Below, piece by piece: positions 19,908-34,100 of a stretch of 64,000 bases of DNA (positions within the stretch are counted from its first letter, which is position 1; every line of letters starts with the position of its first letter). Origin of the DNA: Ricordea florida (lineage: Eukaryota > Cnidaria > Anthozoa > Corallimorpharia > Ricordeidae); contig OX453285.1 in NCBI GenBank assembly GCA_949710005.1, positions 989,797 through 1,053,796 of the forward strand, read 5' to 3'. Position numbers and translations under genes: made by a program. The notes below the pieces were generated by a model. It worked only from the letters and a program-made list of their open reading frames with translations, was not told where the DNA came from and did not search any database.

Positions 19908-22900
19908 TACTATTGTATATCTTGCAGAATAGATAGCAAGTGTTTAAGCCAATCAAGTTGAAGGATTCCTAATAGTTTGCGAGTTGGTTTATACATTATT
20001 TCATATACTGGTATATCGCTCTTGGAGTGATAGGTTTTAAGTTGTAGGAAACTCTGATCTGTTGTTCATTTTTGGATAGTATTTTTGTTTCTATAAATAA
20101 CCAGGTGGTAACTCAACAAATTCTACTGGCACTTTTTCACTGCCAAAAACTGACCACACTTAGTTTAAATGTTTTATTTTTTTCCACTAAAAGCTTTCTT
20201 AAAGATCGCAGTGTGAGGCAAGATTAATGAAGATACTAAGTGTGTATTTGACTGAGTTTTGATCCAAAAACTATAATTTGCCATGTTAAACCTCTCCTCA
20301 GTAATATAGCTGTACAAAGAAAGGTTTGCAGGTAAATGATATTTAAAGGATATGACATGGTGCTACACTTGTCTTTTTATTGTGAACAACCATAAAATTA
20401 GAAGCAGATTTCTGATAACTCTGCCTCATAGAGGTGAGTGACTAGTGAATCTCTCCTACAGAAGGAAATTTGAATTCTGTAGTGGTGACCCAATCACAAA
20501 AAGTGAACAGTTTTTCATATTTTTGTACAATTTCAAGAGTTTTTTCTCCTTTTCCTCTACTTCCAGCACTTGGTAGACAGTAAAAAAGGCCTACAGCCTA
20601 CAACTCTTGAAACCTTTGTTTGTTTGTTCTTCTTTTTAGCTGCATGTGCTTTCTTTTAGTTGAAATATTCTGTTTATTTTTTTTTTTAATCTGCAAAGAT
20701 GGCGTTGTCCAAAAATTAGAGACCCTTTGATTGGGGGACGGAAATCTCTCACTGCGCGTGTGTTTTATAGGGTAATTTTGGCGGGAAAATGCAGCAACAG
20801 CCATAGATCGCGACCGTTCTTAAGTGTTCATTCCGCTACGAGGTTTGCACAACACGTCGTGGCGAGAAAGCAAGGCAAAAGAATGTAAGTTGTAACGTGT
20901 TTTTGCCGTCACAAAAGGAAGATTAACTTTCTCTTCACTCAAATTAACTTCTTGATTTGTGACATTCATGGGTCAGCTGTTTTGAACGCTTTGCAACTGT
21001 TTATTCACATCAAACTTGCGGCCACTTTACAGTTGCACGCTAGCATCATGTGAATGAAACAGAGCTTGGCCGCTATAAAATGTACGAAAATATGTTTAAA
21101 ATGCTGTCAAATGAAAGTCAGCAAACTTTAAGCCCTAGCTAAACGTTCCAACATGTTTGTCAAAAGTTTATTCGACAACATGTTGGAACGACTGGAAGAA
21201 TCTCGACCCAACAGTTTTCGTTTGTTGAATGGCGACGAACATCGTTGGTTCGTTTTATCAACGCGACAATCTTCAATGGGCTAAACAATCTTGTCTAACA
21301 AGGTGTTACTGTTCTACCGGGGCGTTAAAGTTCAAGACAAAGAAAAGAGTTTCTTGGAAGGAACTTTTACACCCAATTTAAGTAAATTGGTTGCTTTTAA
21401 TATCAGGTAATACGCCCTTCCCAATGTTACACTGTTCCCTCACCTAGAAATGTCAGTTTATTCTTCACAGCTGATGTAAAACAAAGAAAGCCAAACATTC
21501 TTAAGTACAAAACTAACCCTAACAAAGAAAATGAACACCCTTTGTTGCAGTGGGGATGACCCTAAAAATTTGACTATAAGAACAATGCCATGATGTTACA
21601 CAGACTGAAATGACCAAACAAATAATTACCATACATGATCCAGCCCTTGAGTGGGTTCCGATATAGAAGATAACTACTGTATCAAGGTCACATAAGACAT
21701 AAACTGGGACCTCAAATTTAATATGCCAAGTCACATGATTCCCATACTGACTATGTGGGTCTTTCTGCCTCCGTTATGGGATACACAGGTTAAACTGTTT
21801 TTTTCAATGCTTGATTTAAATTCCATGCAGTCAGAAATGGTCTTTAATCATAAAACTGCTCCTTCTGAGTCAAATCCTTGTATACATCCCAAGACCCAGA
21901 GGCCAGTTTGCAAAAATCGACAGATCTGTTCAGTAGAATGAGATTCCCTCAAAGATTAGACACCTTGCCTTGTTAAATGATTTCAAAACTGTTTGAAAAA
22001 ACTTATTAATATTGCACTTTATTTTTCATAGTTTAATTGTTCTCTTGTTAAGGTATCAAGGCGTTATTTTCTATGCCAGTAATAGGGAGACCTTGTGAAC
22101 ATGATATAATCTTAAGTGTTATTTAAGATTGATGATGATTATGATTCTTCTTAATATTTCTGCAGTTAACACAAAAGAATACAAATTTAACCTACTGCAG
22201 TTTTCATTGTGAACACCAGTGTATTTTCAGAAGACCATGTAAATAATGCACTTTGAAAATTATTTAAGATTGATTATGATCCAACTTAAATTTGCAGCTA
22301 TTAAAATTAACTAAACAATACAAATTTTAACCACTGTAATTTTTATTGGGAACACCACACTTAGAATTATGTTGGTATCACTAATAAAATAAATATATGA
22401 AAACACTCCTGTGTAATACATGCGGATATATGTATGGTTATATTATAATGCTATTGGTAAGACAATCGTGGACACAAGTACTCCTAAGTATTCATAATAA
22501 TAATACTTTACACTGCACAAGACAAGTTGTTCCCTTGTGTTCCAATATATCACACATCAAATCAATCCAAAAAGATTCCCTTCCATTTAAAGAATGTGTA
22601 AGCCACCATTCTAGGCCCTTCCAATTTAGAATCAAATGAAAGGCAATTATTACTCTTAAAATATATATAAAATACATACATGGGGTTGTCAAAAAGGGCC
22701 AGCGACTGACGATGTTGGCAGCTTCTTTCATGTTTACTGCAAGCTGCTGTTTGTTGGGGATGCAGTTTTTCCAAATAAAGGAGACAAACAAAGCAATAAA
22801 AGCAATGCTCTCCATTGTGTTGTTTACTTTCCTACATTCTACTGCTATGGAAAATTGTTCTGATAACCCTGCATGCAAACCACAACAAAACTATCTATCC

Positions 22901-25136
22901 TTGGTTTCAAACCAATTAATTGATGGCTAAAAAATAATATAATGCAGACCCCAGCCACTGGCTAGCACTGTAGACCGGTCAATTGACTTGCCAACACCAT
23001 TAGGTATTAAGATAGGCCAAAACAGGAATAAACAGTGCAATATGGCTAGAATAAATGGGGCTGTAATAATGACTAAGTCACAAACACTATCTATATATAC
23101 TGAATATATAATCATGTCTCAATCTTGCTACAAAACATTACCACTTTTGTACCTATTTCATAGCTCCTCATGAGTTAATACCAGTACTCCTTATGAGGAC
23201 AATCTAACCTTGGGAAGTTAAAAAACTGAATGTACTGTATATACTGCCATGCTTACTACTGTGCTTTTTATCTACTATTTTTTTTTACTGTGCCTCTTAT
23301 CACTATTTCATAGTGTCCTTGCAGTCAGAGTCAGACCTGGCTGGGTTTGCCAAGAACCCTGACAAACTAAACTATTACAGTTAGAAATACCAGTAAGCTA
23401 CAGATGTAAATGCTTTAAGCCTCGCTAATGATCAACACACTGCACTGAGAATGTTGAAAGTAAACAAACTGTGTGAGAATTTTAGGCCAAGTATCAAAGA
23501 GCAGCTTATTTACGATTATAATCCGTGAATACACACACTGATTTATCATTACATTTATACTGAACATTACAACCTCTAGCTCTATGTCAGCCATTCTCCA
23601 ATCATATCAATACTACATCATGACAAACTGTATGATGCAGCAGTCAGCAGCTCATCTCTATGTACACCAAAGAATAGACTGAATGCATAAATGGCGGCCA
23701 AAAAAATATTCTTTTGTTTATGTGCTAATTAGACTCACTAGCATCGTTTGCACGGCCAAAATTCAAAAGAAATGTTGCTTGAGAGCGAGGCTAGTGACTT
23801 TAATTAGCATATAAACAAAAGAATACATTTTTGGCCACCATTTATGCATTTGGTCTATTGTTTTGCTTTACACAGCCAGTAGTGCAATGCAAGTTTAAGA
23901 CTCAAAACTCTGAAAGAAATCTTTGTAATTTAACCACAATGAAAACCCTGCTGAAGCTAACTAAGTAGAAACCTGACAGTCTACTTATAAACAAGGTACT
24001 TCAAAGTTTAACTCCTGATTGTTGTGGGTTGCTTTAATCTTGTGTAGGATCTGGGATCTAGCTATCACATATAAAAAGGTTTTTGCGTGGCTTATGCACA
24101 AAGTGCAACACACACATACAGTCAATTGTCAGCTAAAATACTTTTTACATAGTCAGAAATATGATTCTCCCCACCAAAGTTTAACTCCACAATATACTTT
24201 ACACTATATGTCAATAAAAAGTATTGTAAGTACTACATGTGCAACTCATCAGTGAATACTGTCAAATAATACAATGTGACTAACCAAAGGTAAAGTTAAA
24301 CCAAGGTTTGTCGTATTCCTTTCTTACCTCTACCCTAAACTTATCAGCCAATTTATGTCTGGATGGTAAACAACAGTATTTTTCTAATGCACAGGGTACA
24401 TGTGTGTGGGTCACTAACTACTACTTTTATCAGGTGTCTCAGTTTATGGAATTTCAACCCCTGCTCTGTAAGAACCAACCTGCAAAAAAAAAAACGGCTG
24501 GAAGAAGACAAGGTACATGACTTTGTAAGAAAAAATATTTTGTCACACCATGGAAGATTTGTGGTGAAATTCATAGAGAAGATGGGGACTGCAAACAGTC
24601 TGCATCTTCTAAGATTAATCACTAATCACTAGAGATCAGTTACTTCAAATGAAAGACATTTGTACTGTAGCTGCAATTAAAGCATTAACCTTGAGACACT
24701 ACCACTGCTGAACATTTCATCAGATTAAAATACGTTTTGTGCTACATTCACACGCAAGTTTAACATGTTTAAAAGGTACCTTTAAACCTGACGCTGAAAT
24801 CTGACAATCAAATGGTTGACAGATACAACATTAAAATAATGCAGCCAGTAATACCACCTAATTAACAGTAAGACTGCAAGTTCGAATTCTCATAAACAGG
24901 GAATGAAGAACACAGTTGGAAGTCAACTATGGACAGTGGATCTGATTCATAAACCTAAAACTTCTAATGTTTTTGTTTTACTGTAGTAGACGCAAGTGTT
25001 TTTTGCTACTTGTTATCTATCACAGAAGACGATGGGGAGTAAGTTAGCCAATTATATTACAAGAATTCTAAAACTATGCAAGACAATTGCTAATTAGTAA
25101 CAGGTTACAATATTATTGATGTGGTTTGAACTTCAT
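19908..25136. other. Intergenic / 3'-flanking region
   Basis: No exon with consistent splice phase was found. On the + strand a GC-richer patch (about 20740-20890) ends in AAAGAATGTAAGT, a good splice donor, and could be a first non-coding exon. Minus-strand AATAAA occurs at about 22343 and 22018 as distant poly(A) candidates for the SGLT gene. A short hairpin lies at 21144-21190 (ccaacatg..catgttgg). Confidence 0.4.
23667..23874. repeat. Foldback MITE
   Basis: About 70-bp diverged inverted arms share AATGCATAAATGG, GGCCAAAAA, TTCTTTTGTTTAT and GCTAATTA. The centre is roughly 23755-23785. Confidence 0.75.
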
Positions 25137-28100
25137 CTAGCGATAGTACACCCACAAAAACACCAGTGATATGAGAAGCATGACACTCATCACCCGCAAA
25201 AACCATTTCAGCACTGGGTCTTCCTCAGGGAATTCAACCACTTTAAGTTTGATTATGTCTCCTGTTGCTACAGACAACACAGCAGCTTCTTCTTGTACTG
25301 CTGTGTCTGGCTCATTCAGATGTTCAACAGACCTGCAGACATCTGTAGTTGCAAATGAGGTTTCCATATGGGTGGGACTCCCCAGTGGGACTAATTTTAA
25401 ACAAATAAGAAATCAATAAATTAGAGATATTGGAAAATAAAAACAATTTTTGAGAAAGAGGGGCTTATAAACTGAATTGTAGTTGGGACTGATGTCTACA
25501 TCTATATGGAACTTATTTTAAATGCAAGAGAAAAATAATAAATTGGAGTTTTGAAGAAGAAAAAATCTTCCAAAATTGATTTTGATGGTCAGCACTTGAA
25601 ACCATATTATCAAATCAAACTTTTGCATACATTTAGGTTATTGATGTCCTAAAGTATAATAATTACAATAACAACAATAATAATAATAATAATAACTGTA
25701 TCAGTACAGTCGAACCTCGATTATCCGGACATCGATTATCTGGACTTTTTCTCTGGTCCCGTTTTTCTATGAATATTAATGACCTTAGATGTTAAGAACT
25801 TTAGGAGGCAAAAAATTCAGAAATTATGTTAAAAGTCAGGAAAATTGCGTTTAAAACAGCGCATTACACGCGCATTATCTTTATTTCTTTTGTTTAAATT
25901 GACTCATTAATATTCATATTTTCGATTATCCGGACTCTTGATTATCCGGACTATTTACCCTGGTCCCACCGAGTCCGGATAATCGAGGTTCGACTGTAAC
26001 CTATTATGGATACATGACTAGAATTAGGGTGAATGTTAAGTAGGGAGTGGTCCAGAAAATGGCTTTGCTGGGAACTGACAGGAAATTTACTAAGGAAAGT
26101 ATTGTCCCTGCATGAGGGAAGGAAAGAAAGAGAGCCCTGAGACCCGTGGTGACTTGTTGAAACCTGCACTCAAGGGCTTAAAAAACCACACCCAACAGCA
26201 TGTCTGCCTTTGTGAACTTATAAGGAATGACTCACTTCACTAGGTGTATAAAGATATGGCTTATGCTCTGCCAGTGCAAATAAGCAATTTGATCCTCATT
26301 AATTTTATCATTGAATATTACCTTTTTCTTTGCCTGGTTCCAAAAGTTCAATAGCTTCGTTATTAACTACAGTGCCATTGGCCTGCTCAATAGCACTTGG
26401 TTGTACAGCGGTGTCACTATGGGCGATGGGAGGGTCATTGATAGTACTCCATGTCAGACCACCCAGTTCATCACGAGGTATCTTTCTGGTAAATAAGCTT
26501 ACCACCACCATAAAAAAGCCACTTATACCAAAGATGATGATTGCTGTGGAACAAATAAAATTTCATGATTTACATGTACCCCATTTTTGGCCCTTTGTTA
26601 GCATAAAAAAAAGATTCAAAGAGGATAATTATTACAAGGCACAATGTATACATGAAATTTCTCTATGAGTGTTGAAAAATATTTCACAAGTGAGAGTAGC
26701 AAATAAGGGAAATACTTTTTAACACGAGAAGAGAATTTCCAAGCAATCATGTCATTTTCTTTTTATTACAGCTTTATACAAAATGTAGTGGAGTACTTCG
26801 TGCCAAGTTGTGGCAACTGTAAATTTAACAGTACCCTGCAAGTTACAACACACCTGTGAAAATCATTTATATCATGGTGTGACGTTTATTGATTTGCTAC
26901 CACTTGGTATATACCACTCAATTTCGTATATGATAGACAAAGTTTCCTATGACTTACCAAAGTACATGAAATGAATCTTAACAAATGCTGGACGGTTGTC
27001 TGGTTCGCCGCAGCGTGGCGTCCCATACACAGTTGTCACAATGAACCGAACCATACTAACCACAAAACCAATCAACAATCCAGATAGGGCACCTGCTTCT
27101 GTCAAGCCAGTCCATAGGATACCCAGGCTGAACACCATAGTTATAGGTGGTGCTAACAGAGACTGAACAGTCTGGATGTAGACAAAGAGCTCAGATCCAA
27201 GAGACCCTAAAAATCAATGATCAGTTTTAAAAATCTTGATGTTTTGAACACAGCTAGGGGTAAGAGTAGTTATTAGTGAAGTTTGATTGCTGGGGTGTAT
27301 TTCTAAATAGAACTGTTATTGATATCGCTGACTAACATTATTATTGGCAACCTGATCAAGAACATTAATTAACATCACCTAACAACACCTAAATCACTTG
27401 ACTCTGATGAGGTCTGCTTAGGTTGTCAAAACATCAATCAATGTGCTGATTTATAATTACAAATCACATCTGATTCCTCTGTGGACCATTTTTTCATAAC
27501 TAACTTCTGAACCCCAGAGCCAAATTATAGAAGTTTAAATGTCAGCAAAAGTGCAACTTTGTTTAAGAAAAAAAAATATAGATTGGCACACCTTGGATGA
27601 CTGGCAGCCAGCACAAACTGACGCCAACAAGAATTGCCACCACAACTCGACCCACAATCACTTTCTCGTTTTCCTTGCACTAAAATGCATGAAAAAGAAA
27701 AAAAAAACAGAGTAACACTTCCTTCAGAACTGGAATTGTAATAGAATTGAAACAGTGATAAAAAGTACAAGGCTGTAAATTATCAACTTGATGCATTTTA
27801 CAGTACAAATGAAAATAAAGACAGCAAAAGTATTAGATTAGGTCTGCCACAGAGCAGCCAGATTAATATGTAAGTCTCAACCTGCAACAAGCTCTTGCTC
27901 TCCAGCAACATTTTCCATAAAAATCCTCTAAATTTTCCGAAAATTCAAGCTGTCGTATAAACTTACTCTTTAATGCCAGGGGCCTCAAACTTGGCCATTT
28001 TGGTATTTTCGATGCGCTCTTTCCATTTCTGGCATTTGTTAAGTTATAACCCATAATTTTATGAAAAGTAGGTCACGTGATGGCTTAGCTGCAAAGGGCC

Positions 28101-31100
28101 TATTCTATAAACCAACATAGAAGGGAAGCATGTGAAGGTGACAACTGAGAATTACAACTTAAAAACAGTGAAGAAAGACAACAAATTACCTGAGGTCTGA
28201 CACGCATCCACACATCCACAGTGAAAATTGTTGCACTACTGTTGAACGCTGATGATAAGGAAGACATCAGAGCTGCCATCATAACGGCCATCATCACACC
28301 CACCATACCAACAGGCAAAACATTCAGAACCAACCTAAAAAAATACGTAATGGTTAGTGATCACCAAGTTTACTGGTCAGAAAGTACATATTTATTGATA
28401 TATGTATTCTGCACAGTGGTGGAAACACGGAAGTGTAATGGTTGGCATGTCAGACTTCCAAGTAGGTAGTTTGGAGTTCAAGCTGTGTTTTTTCTTAGCT
28501 TAACTGAACTCCACAATGTCTCCCTCCACCCAGGTATATAAATGAGTACTGACAATAAAATGGAGTAACCCTGAATTGGACTAGCATTCCATCCAGTGGG
28601 GAGTAACAATATTCACAGGTACTCTATGCTCTGAAACCAGGATAGGCTCCAGCTGCGTGAGTGGTGTGTGCCTTTACCTATTATTCTGCACAATACTAAA
28701 AGTCTACCGACTACTCTTTACATACGTTTTCAAAAAAAATGCATGACCACACTGTGTGCTGCTATACATCATCCTGACCAACTATGTCATTAGTTTAGTA
28801 ATTGTTATTTTTCCCCTTGTTTTACCTTCACTACCCACAATATACAAAAGCAACTGGGAAAATAATGCTTAAACCAAGGCTATGTTTTTGTTGAGAACTT
28901 ATCAAGGTAAAAATTGCTTACACCACAACACTCCACAGTTAAAAAAGCTAGAACCACATCCAATCCATCTACATAAATTCCCTATTTAAAACAAGTGATT
29001 GCCAAAATGGTAGATATTGCTGCCAACAACAGCTTACCAAAAATGTTTTTATCTGGAAAAAAGTATAAAACTGAAGCAATGAAAGTTTGCTGCAAATGTT
29101 GACTATCCTCCACTTAATGAATAACAAAGTTTTAATGAAAATACTGCAATTTTAACTACAGTAAAAAAAAAACCTGCAGAACTCACTTGGGATAGGCAGT
29201 GTTTGTACAGCCCCACTCATTACCACAAGCAATTTGACAGCTTTCATGATCAGGGCAAGCCACTGTATTTGGAAACAGCACCCTGCTTATCATCCCAGGC
29301 ATAACCATAATAAAAATTGGCAGAATTTTTAGAAATCCTGCAAATATGGAACCTGCTTTGGCCTGAACATTGTTCTTAGCACCAATGGCTCGTTGCACAA
29401 TCACCTGAGAATTAAAGAGAGAGACAGACTTCTTTTAAGTGCTGAACATTACTCGAGACAAAAAAATTTACTTTGACTGTTGAACATTTTAATATTTTCT
29501 ACCAAGGTTGTACTGTATTGTGATTTTCATTTTCACAAGTTACAGTACTTGTTTCGTTTCGTTTCGTCGATTACCAATTGTTTCGTTTCTTTTGTTTCTT
29601 TTATTTTTGTCGATTACCATAAGCCCCTTGCGTGACAGATATGCAAATCCAGTTGGCTGTTCCATTAGGGCTTCAATGTGTGGGCCCAAAAAGTTTCCTC
29701 GTAAACATTACGACCAAAGAAGTACTCTGCACAATTTTATTGTGGAAATCTTTAACGTTTCCGTGATATCCCTATTTGAGAATTTAGTGTCTTGAAACCC
29801 AAAAATGTGTATGCTAGTATGATTATTCAATCAGTTGTTTTCATATGTTGTGTTCAGACACGATACAGCTGCTCGTTTTCACCAACAAAGAGCTGGGTTA
29901 TTCAAAAGATAGGTTGAGAGTCACTGTTGTGGCAATCATCTTGCTTTAAAAACAGAAAAGCTAACTGTTTGGTAAAATTTATGGCTAAAACATAAAATGG
30001 ATGCTACTTTTTTTAATGGATAAGGAATGCCGTTAAACGCTTAACCAAAATTGTTAAACTGTTGTGAGATTTTTGTAAATGGATAAGAAAAGCATTTAAA
30101 CACTTTGCGTAATCCATTAAACGATTGCACTATAAACAGATGCTAAATGGACATTAACAGATTCTTCAGTTAAATGGTAAAGCGTTAGTGCCAGTTTTCG
30201 CTTTCCAGGTCACCTGTCTAATTTAAAACACAATTCAAATACCATTTACCTGATCTGTACACCAATACCACACCCCCATAATGGGTAGAGTAGTCCACAG
30301 ACCAAGCCAGGGATAATCAGGGTCATCAAGTGGGCGAATCATATTGCTCCAGTAGGGAGTCATTTTGAAACAGCTTTCGGGGGCAGGAGCTGAAGTGGTA
30401 TTTGATGTATAATTCCCTGTTATGTTATTCATTGTGGTAAAGGCTGCCAAAGTGGCATTCACTGTCGGAGCAACTGTGACTGGGAGATGTGCACCCATAG
30501 AAGTGCCATATTTAGCCCACAAGGCATTATATCCTCCGACTTTTACGAAACCTAAGGAAATAATAAACATATAAATAAATACGCAACAACGACATCTAAA
30601 CCTGACCTTTCTTTAAACCCAAACCAACCTCAAATACTTCTTTTACTCTTAAAACTCTTCTCTATCTCATCCCCTCTGTTCCTTTTCTTCCTTCCCCTAC
30701 CAAGCTCCCCTTCCTCCCACAGAAAATGAAATATGGCAAGGGCATCATTAATTAATTTAGGAACACATTCAGTGGCTGAGACTTGAGTGTTGTAAAGTTT
30801 TATTAATATTCATACATGTATAGTCTTAGGCAAGGGAAAGCATAATACCTTTTACAAGACAATGAACATGTTGGGTTTCTTTTGTTTCTGCTTTTAACAA
30901 AAGATTGCAAAGAAAGCTGATGTGTTTTTTGCATAGGTTATTTTTTGTAAAATAAGGGAAAAATCATAAAAAAAAATTATACAAAATCGCGCACTCTGAT
31001 TGGTTCGCTATCTTGGATTATCAGCCGGTAATCACCTCGACGAACAAAATGGCTGCCAGTCGTTCATGCGCTTTTGATAAAATAATTTTTTTCATGTTGT

Positions 31101-34100
31101 ACAATGATTTTTCTTTTCTTTTTTTGAAATAATCACCTGTGTATTTGTACTAAAACAATTATTCGCCTCAGGCTCGGTGATTATCGGTGAATATTCACCG
31201 ATAATCACTTCGCCTTCGGCGAATAATTGTTAAATGGTATACTCCTATACATACGTAGATTGAAAAGTTCCTAGCACTTACTTAAGATGGCCAATACAAC
31301 AGCCCCCATGAGCATTATGGTACATTGCAGGACATCAGTGTAAATAACTGCAGTTAATCCACCTGAAAGAAACAAAGTGAAAAAATACTACACGGTTAAT
31401 ACCTGGATAAAGTTCCAATCAAATGAAAATATTGCCAAAGCTCTTTTTGCCACCACTCTTGTCGGCAACCAGATTTAGTTACGACCACCTTTGTGAAATT
31501 CTGTCTGAACTGTCACTTAGACTCTGTAATGAGAAACTCTTATAAGCAAATGCTCCCGTAAGCGATCAAAACCTCTCTTGAAAATTACCAATTGAACTTT
31601 TCCTTTGTTTGTAATTTCTTGTAAACAAACATCCAAAGAGCTCGATTCAATTGAGTTCTATTAAAGGTAGACACAAAATCAAATTAAACATCAAGTATAT
31701 CAAAAGCAATCATGACAATCTCGCATCTTGCAAATTTACCCAAATAATACTAGTTAATTTTGAAAAAAACTTACCCAGGAGGGTGTAAACAGCTGTAATT
31801 GCCAACATGCAAGTAGCAGATATGTATATATCCCAACCAACGGCTTCATTGAGGAAAACACTTCCAGCATAAATATCCACCTATAAAAGCAGAAAATTAC
31901 AATTGCAATTAACAGTAACAGTGTAATCACTTTATTTAAAACATGTTGATGATGGCTAATAATAAAGGAGCTCCTCTGTTTACCTGAACAGTAGAGTTTG
32001 CATCTGGTTGCTTTGCCAGGGCAAACACTTGTCTAATATTGTTTTGTATTCTCTCTCACAATCTCTAAATTTTCATGGCTATGCACGTGACAATACCACC
32101 AAAGTGCACAAAGTTTTAAACACTCACAGAGGGATACACTACCAAGAACTAGAGAGTGAATTATTACTCTAAAATAATAAAAATGGGTAACTACTTACAG
32201 AAGTCTTGGTAAACACATAAGAGATGAGAGCCACAACAGTCAGATATGTTCTGATCCAATGACTTTGAAATCTCTTCTTCAAGAACTCTGGCATTGTGAA
32301 TACCTGCAAGGCAATGGCAAATAAAATGAAAACAGATGCAGATATATACATGTACTGTTATTTCTTTCTTTCGTATTAAAGGAACAAACTAAATCCTTTA
32401 TCAGTAAAGACCTTATGCAGGAATTCAGTAGCACCTTTTGTATCATAAATTTTGACATTAACACTGAAACTTACCCGCGACTTCAAGTAGATTGGTACAA
32501 AAATCCAGCCAAGCAGTAATAATATCCAACAGGCCTAAAGTATCAAACACCATAGGAAACAAAGGTTAAATAATCAGGATAATAACATTGTAAAATATAA
32601 TAAGGTCACTTATCTTCATAAGTCTCCACATACAGGGTTCGTACGCTTTTTTGGAATAAAAATTCAAGGACTTTTCAAGGACTTTCAAAGACATATTTTC
32701 CATTTTTCAAGGACTCCACGCACTGCAAAATCAAAGGATGTTCAGCTTCTGACAGTAGCGATTGTGCCCAGCTAAGAGACAGCTAAAGTGTATGTCTTTT
32801 TGAGTTCATCCACAACATATTACGTGTTGCTACATTTCTGCCATTAGAATATAATTATTTTCATATAAGGCACTCTAGAATCTAAGTTGGATGAAATTAG
32901 CTACAAATTTCAAGGACTTTCCAGCACTGACTCCAATTTTCAAGGACTTTCAAGGCCTTGAATTTTTATTTTGAGATTCAAGGACTTTCAAGGACTTTCA
33001 AGGCACATGCAAACCCTGCACATAGTATTGCAAATCAAATTATGTACTAAAATTTGCCAATATCCCATTGAGAATTAGGCTCTCCTGGACAAATGTTTCT
33101 GTGGTAATTCCTCATTGCAGATGCTCTGATATGATTTTCTTAAGACTTGGATATGTTGATGGGAGTCGATCTTGCCGAGATCTGACCTACTACGTCTCCC
33201 CAAAATCTCTTAGAGATTGGCAATTTTCAAAAACAAATGCCAAGATCTCTACAAAATATGTAATTGGTTCACAGGGGTTATAACTAATGCAAGTTGTAAT
33301 TGGAGATCGGTTTAAGTGTCTGGAGACAAATTAAAGATAAATTAGTCACCTCATACATATCTGTTGCCTAAAATGTTGAATTCAAAATGTGCTAAAGGGA
33401 GCTGTACACGTGAGTGCGCCTGCAAATGTTATGATTTTGCGGACCATTACCTGCCATTCGTAGGATACAACGCCAATTCCTGTTGCGGCACCAGAACCAG
33501 CTAAACCAATGAAGTGCTCACTACCAATGTTACTTGCAAACAAACTTGGTCCAACCTAAAAAAGAAAAGCAAGTAAATGTAATGCATTTCCTCTCTATTT
33601 ATAATACAAGTTCGCATGAGACTCCTCCAATGCTTTGTAAGTGTTTGATATCCAACACAAATACTCTATTTACCCGTGTATAATATGCACCCGTGTATAA
33701 TTTACGCACCCTTTATTTTTTTACCATAATTTGGAAAAAAAAAACAGGCTTTGTGTAGTTGACCTTTATGAAATCATTTATTGAAAGAAAAATGGCTGTA
33801 GAAGAGGAGTAGATCCACCAGGAATCACCACGACATCCATGTTTTCTTATTTGAACATAGCCTGTAAAGCAGGCGTTTTGTAGTGTATGAATACTTGTGC
33901 TTGGACGCCATGTTAGAAATGCTGCAAGTAGTGCTTGTCCCAGTCCACTCTATGTAATATCATCCAAGATGGTGGCTGATTAATGATCTGGTTTGAACAA
34001 CTCTGTCAGGATTGCCTGGAACGCGTAACAGAAAAGCAGGCCTTTCGGTTAACGATCATCATTGATTTTAAGTTGTGTGTCTTCTCAGCACACCAACAAC

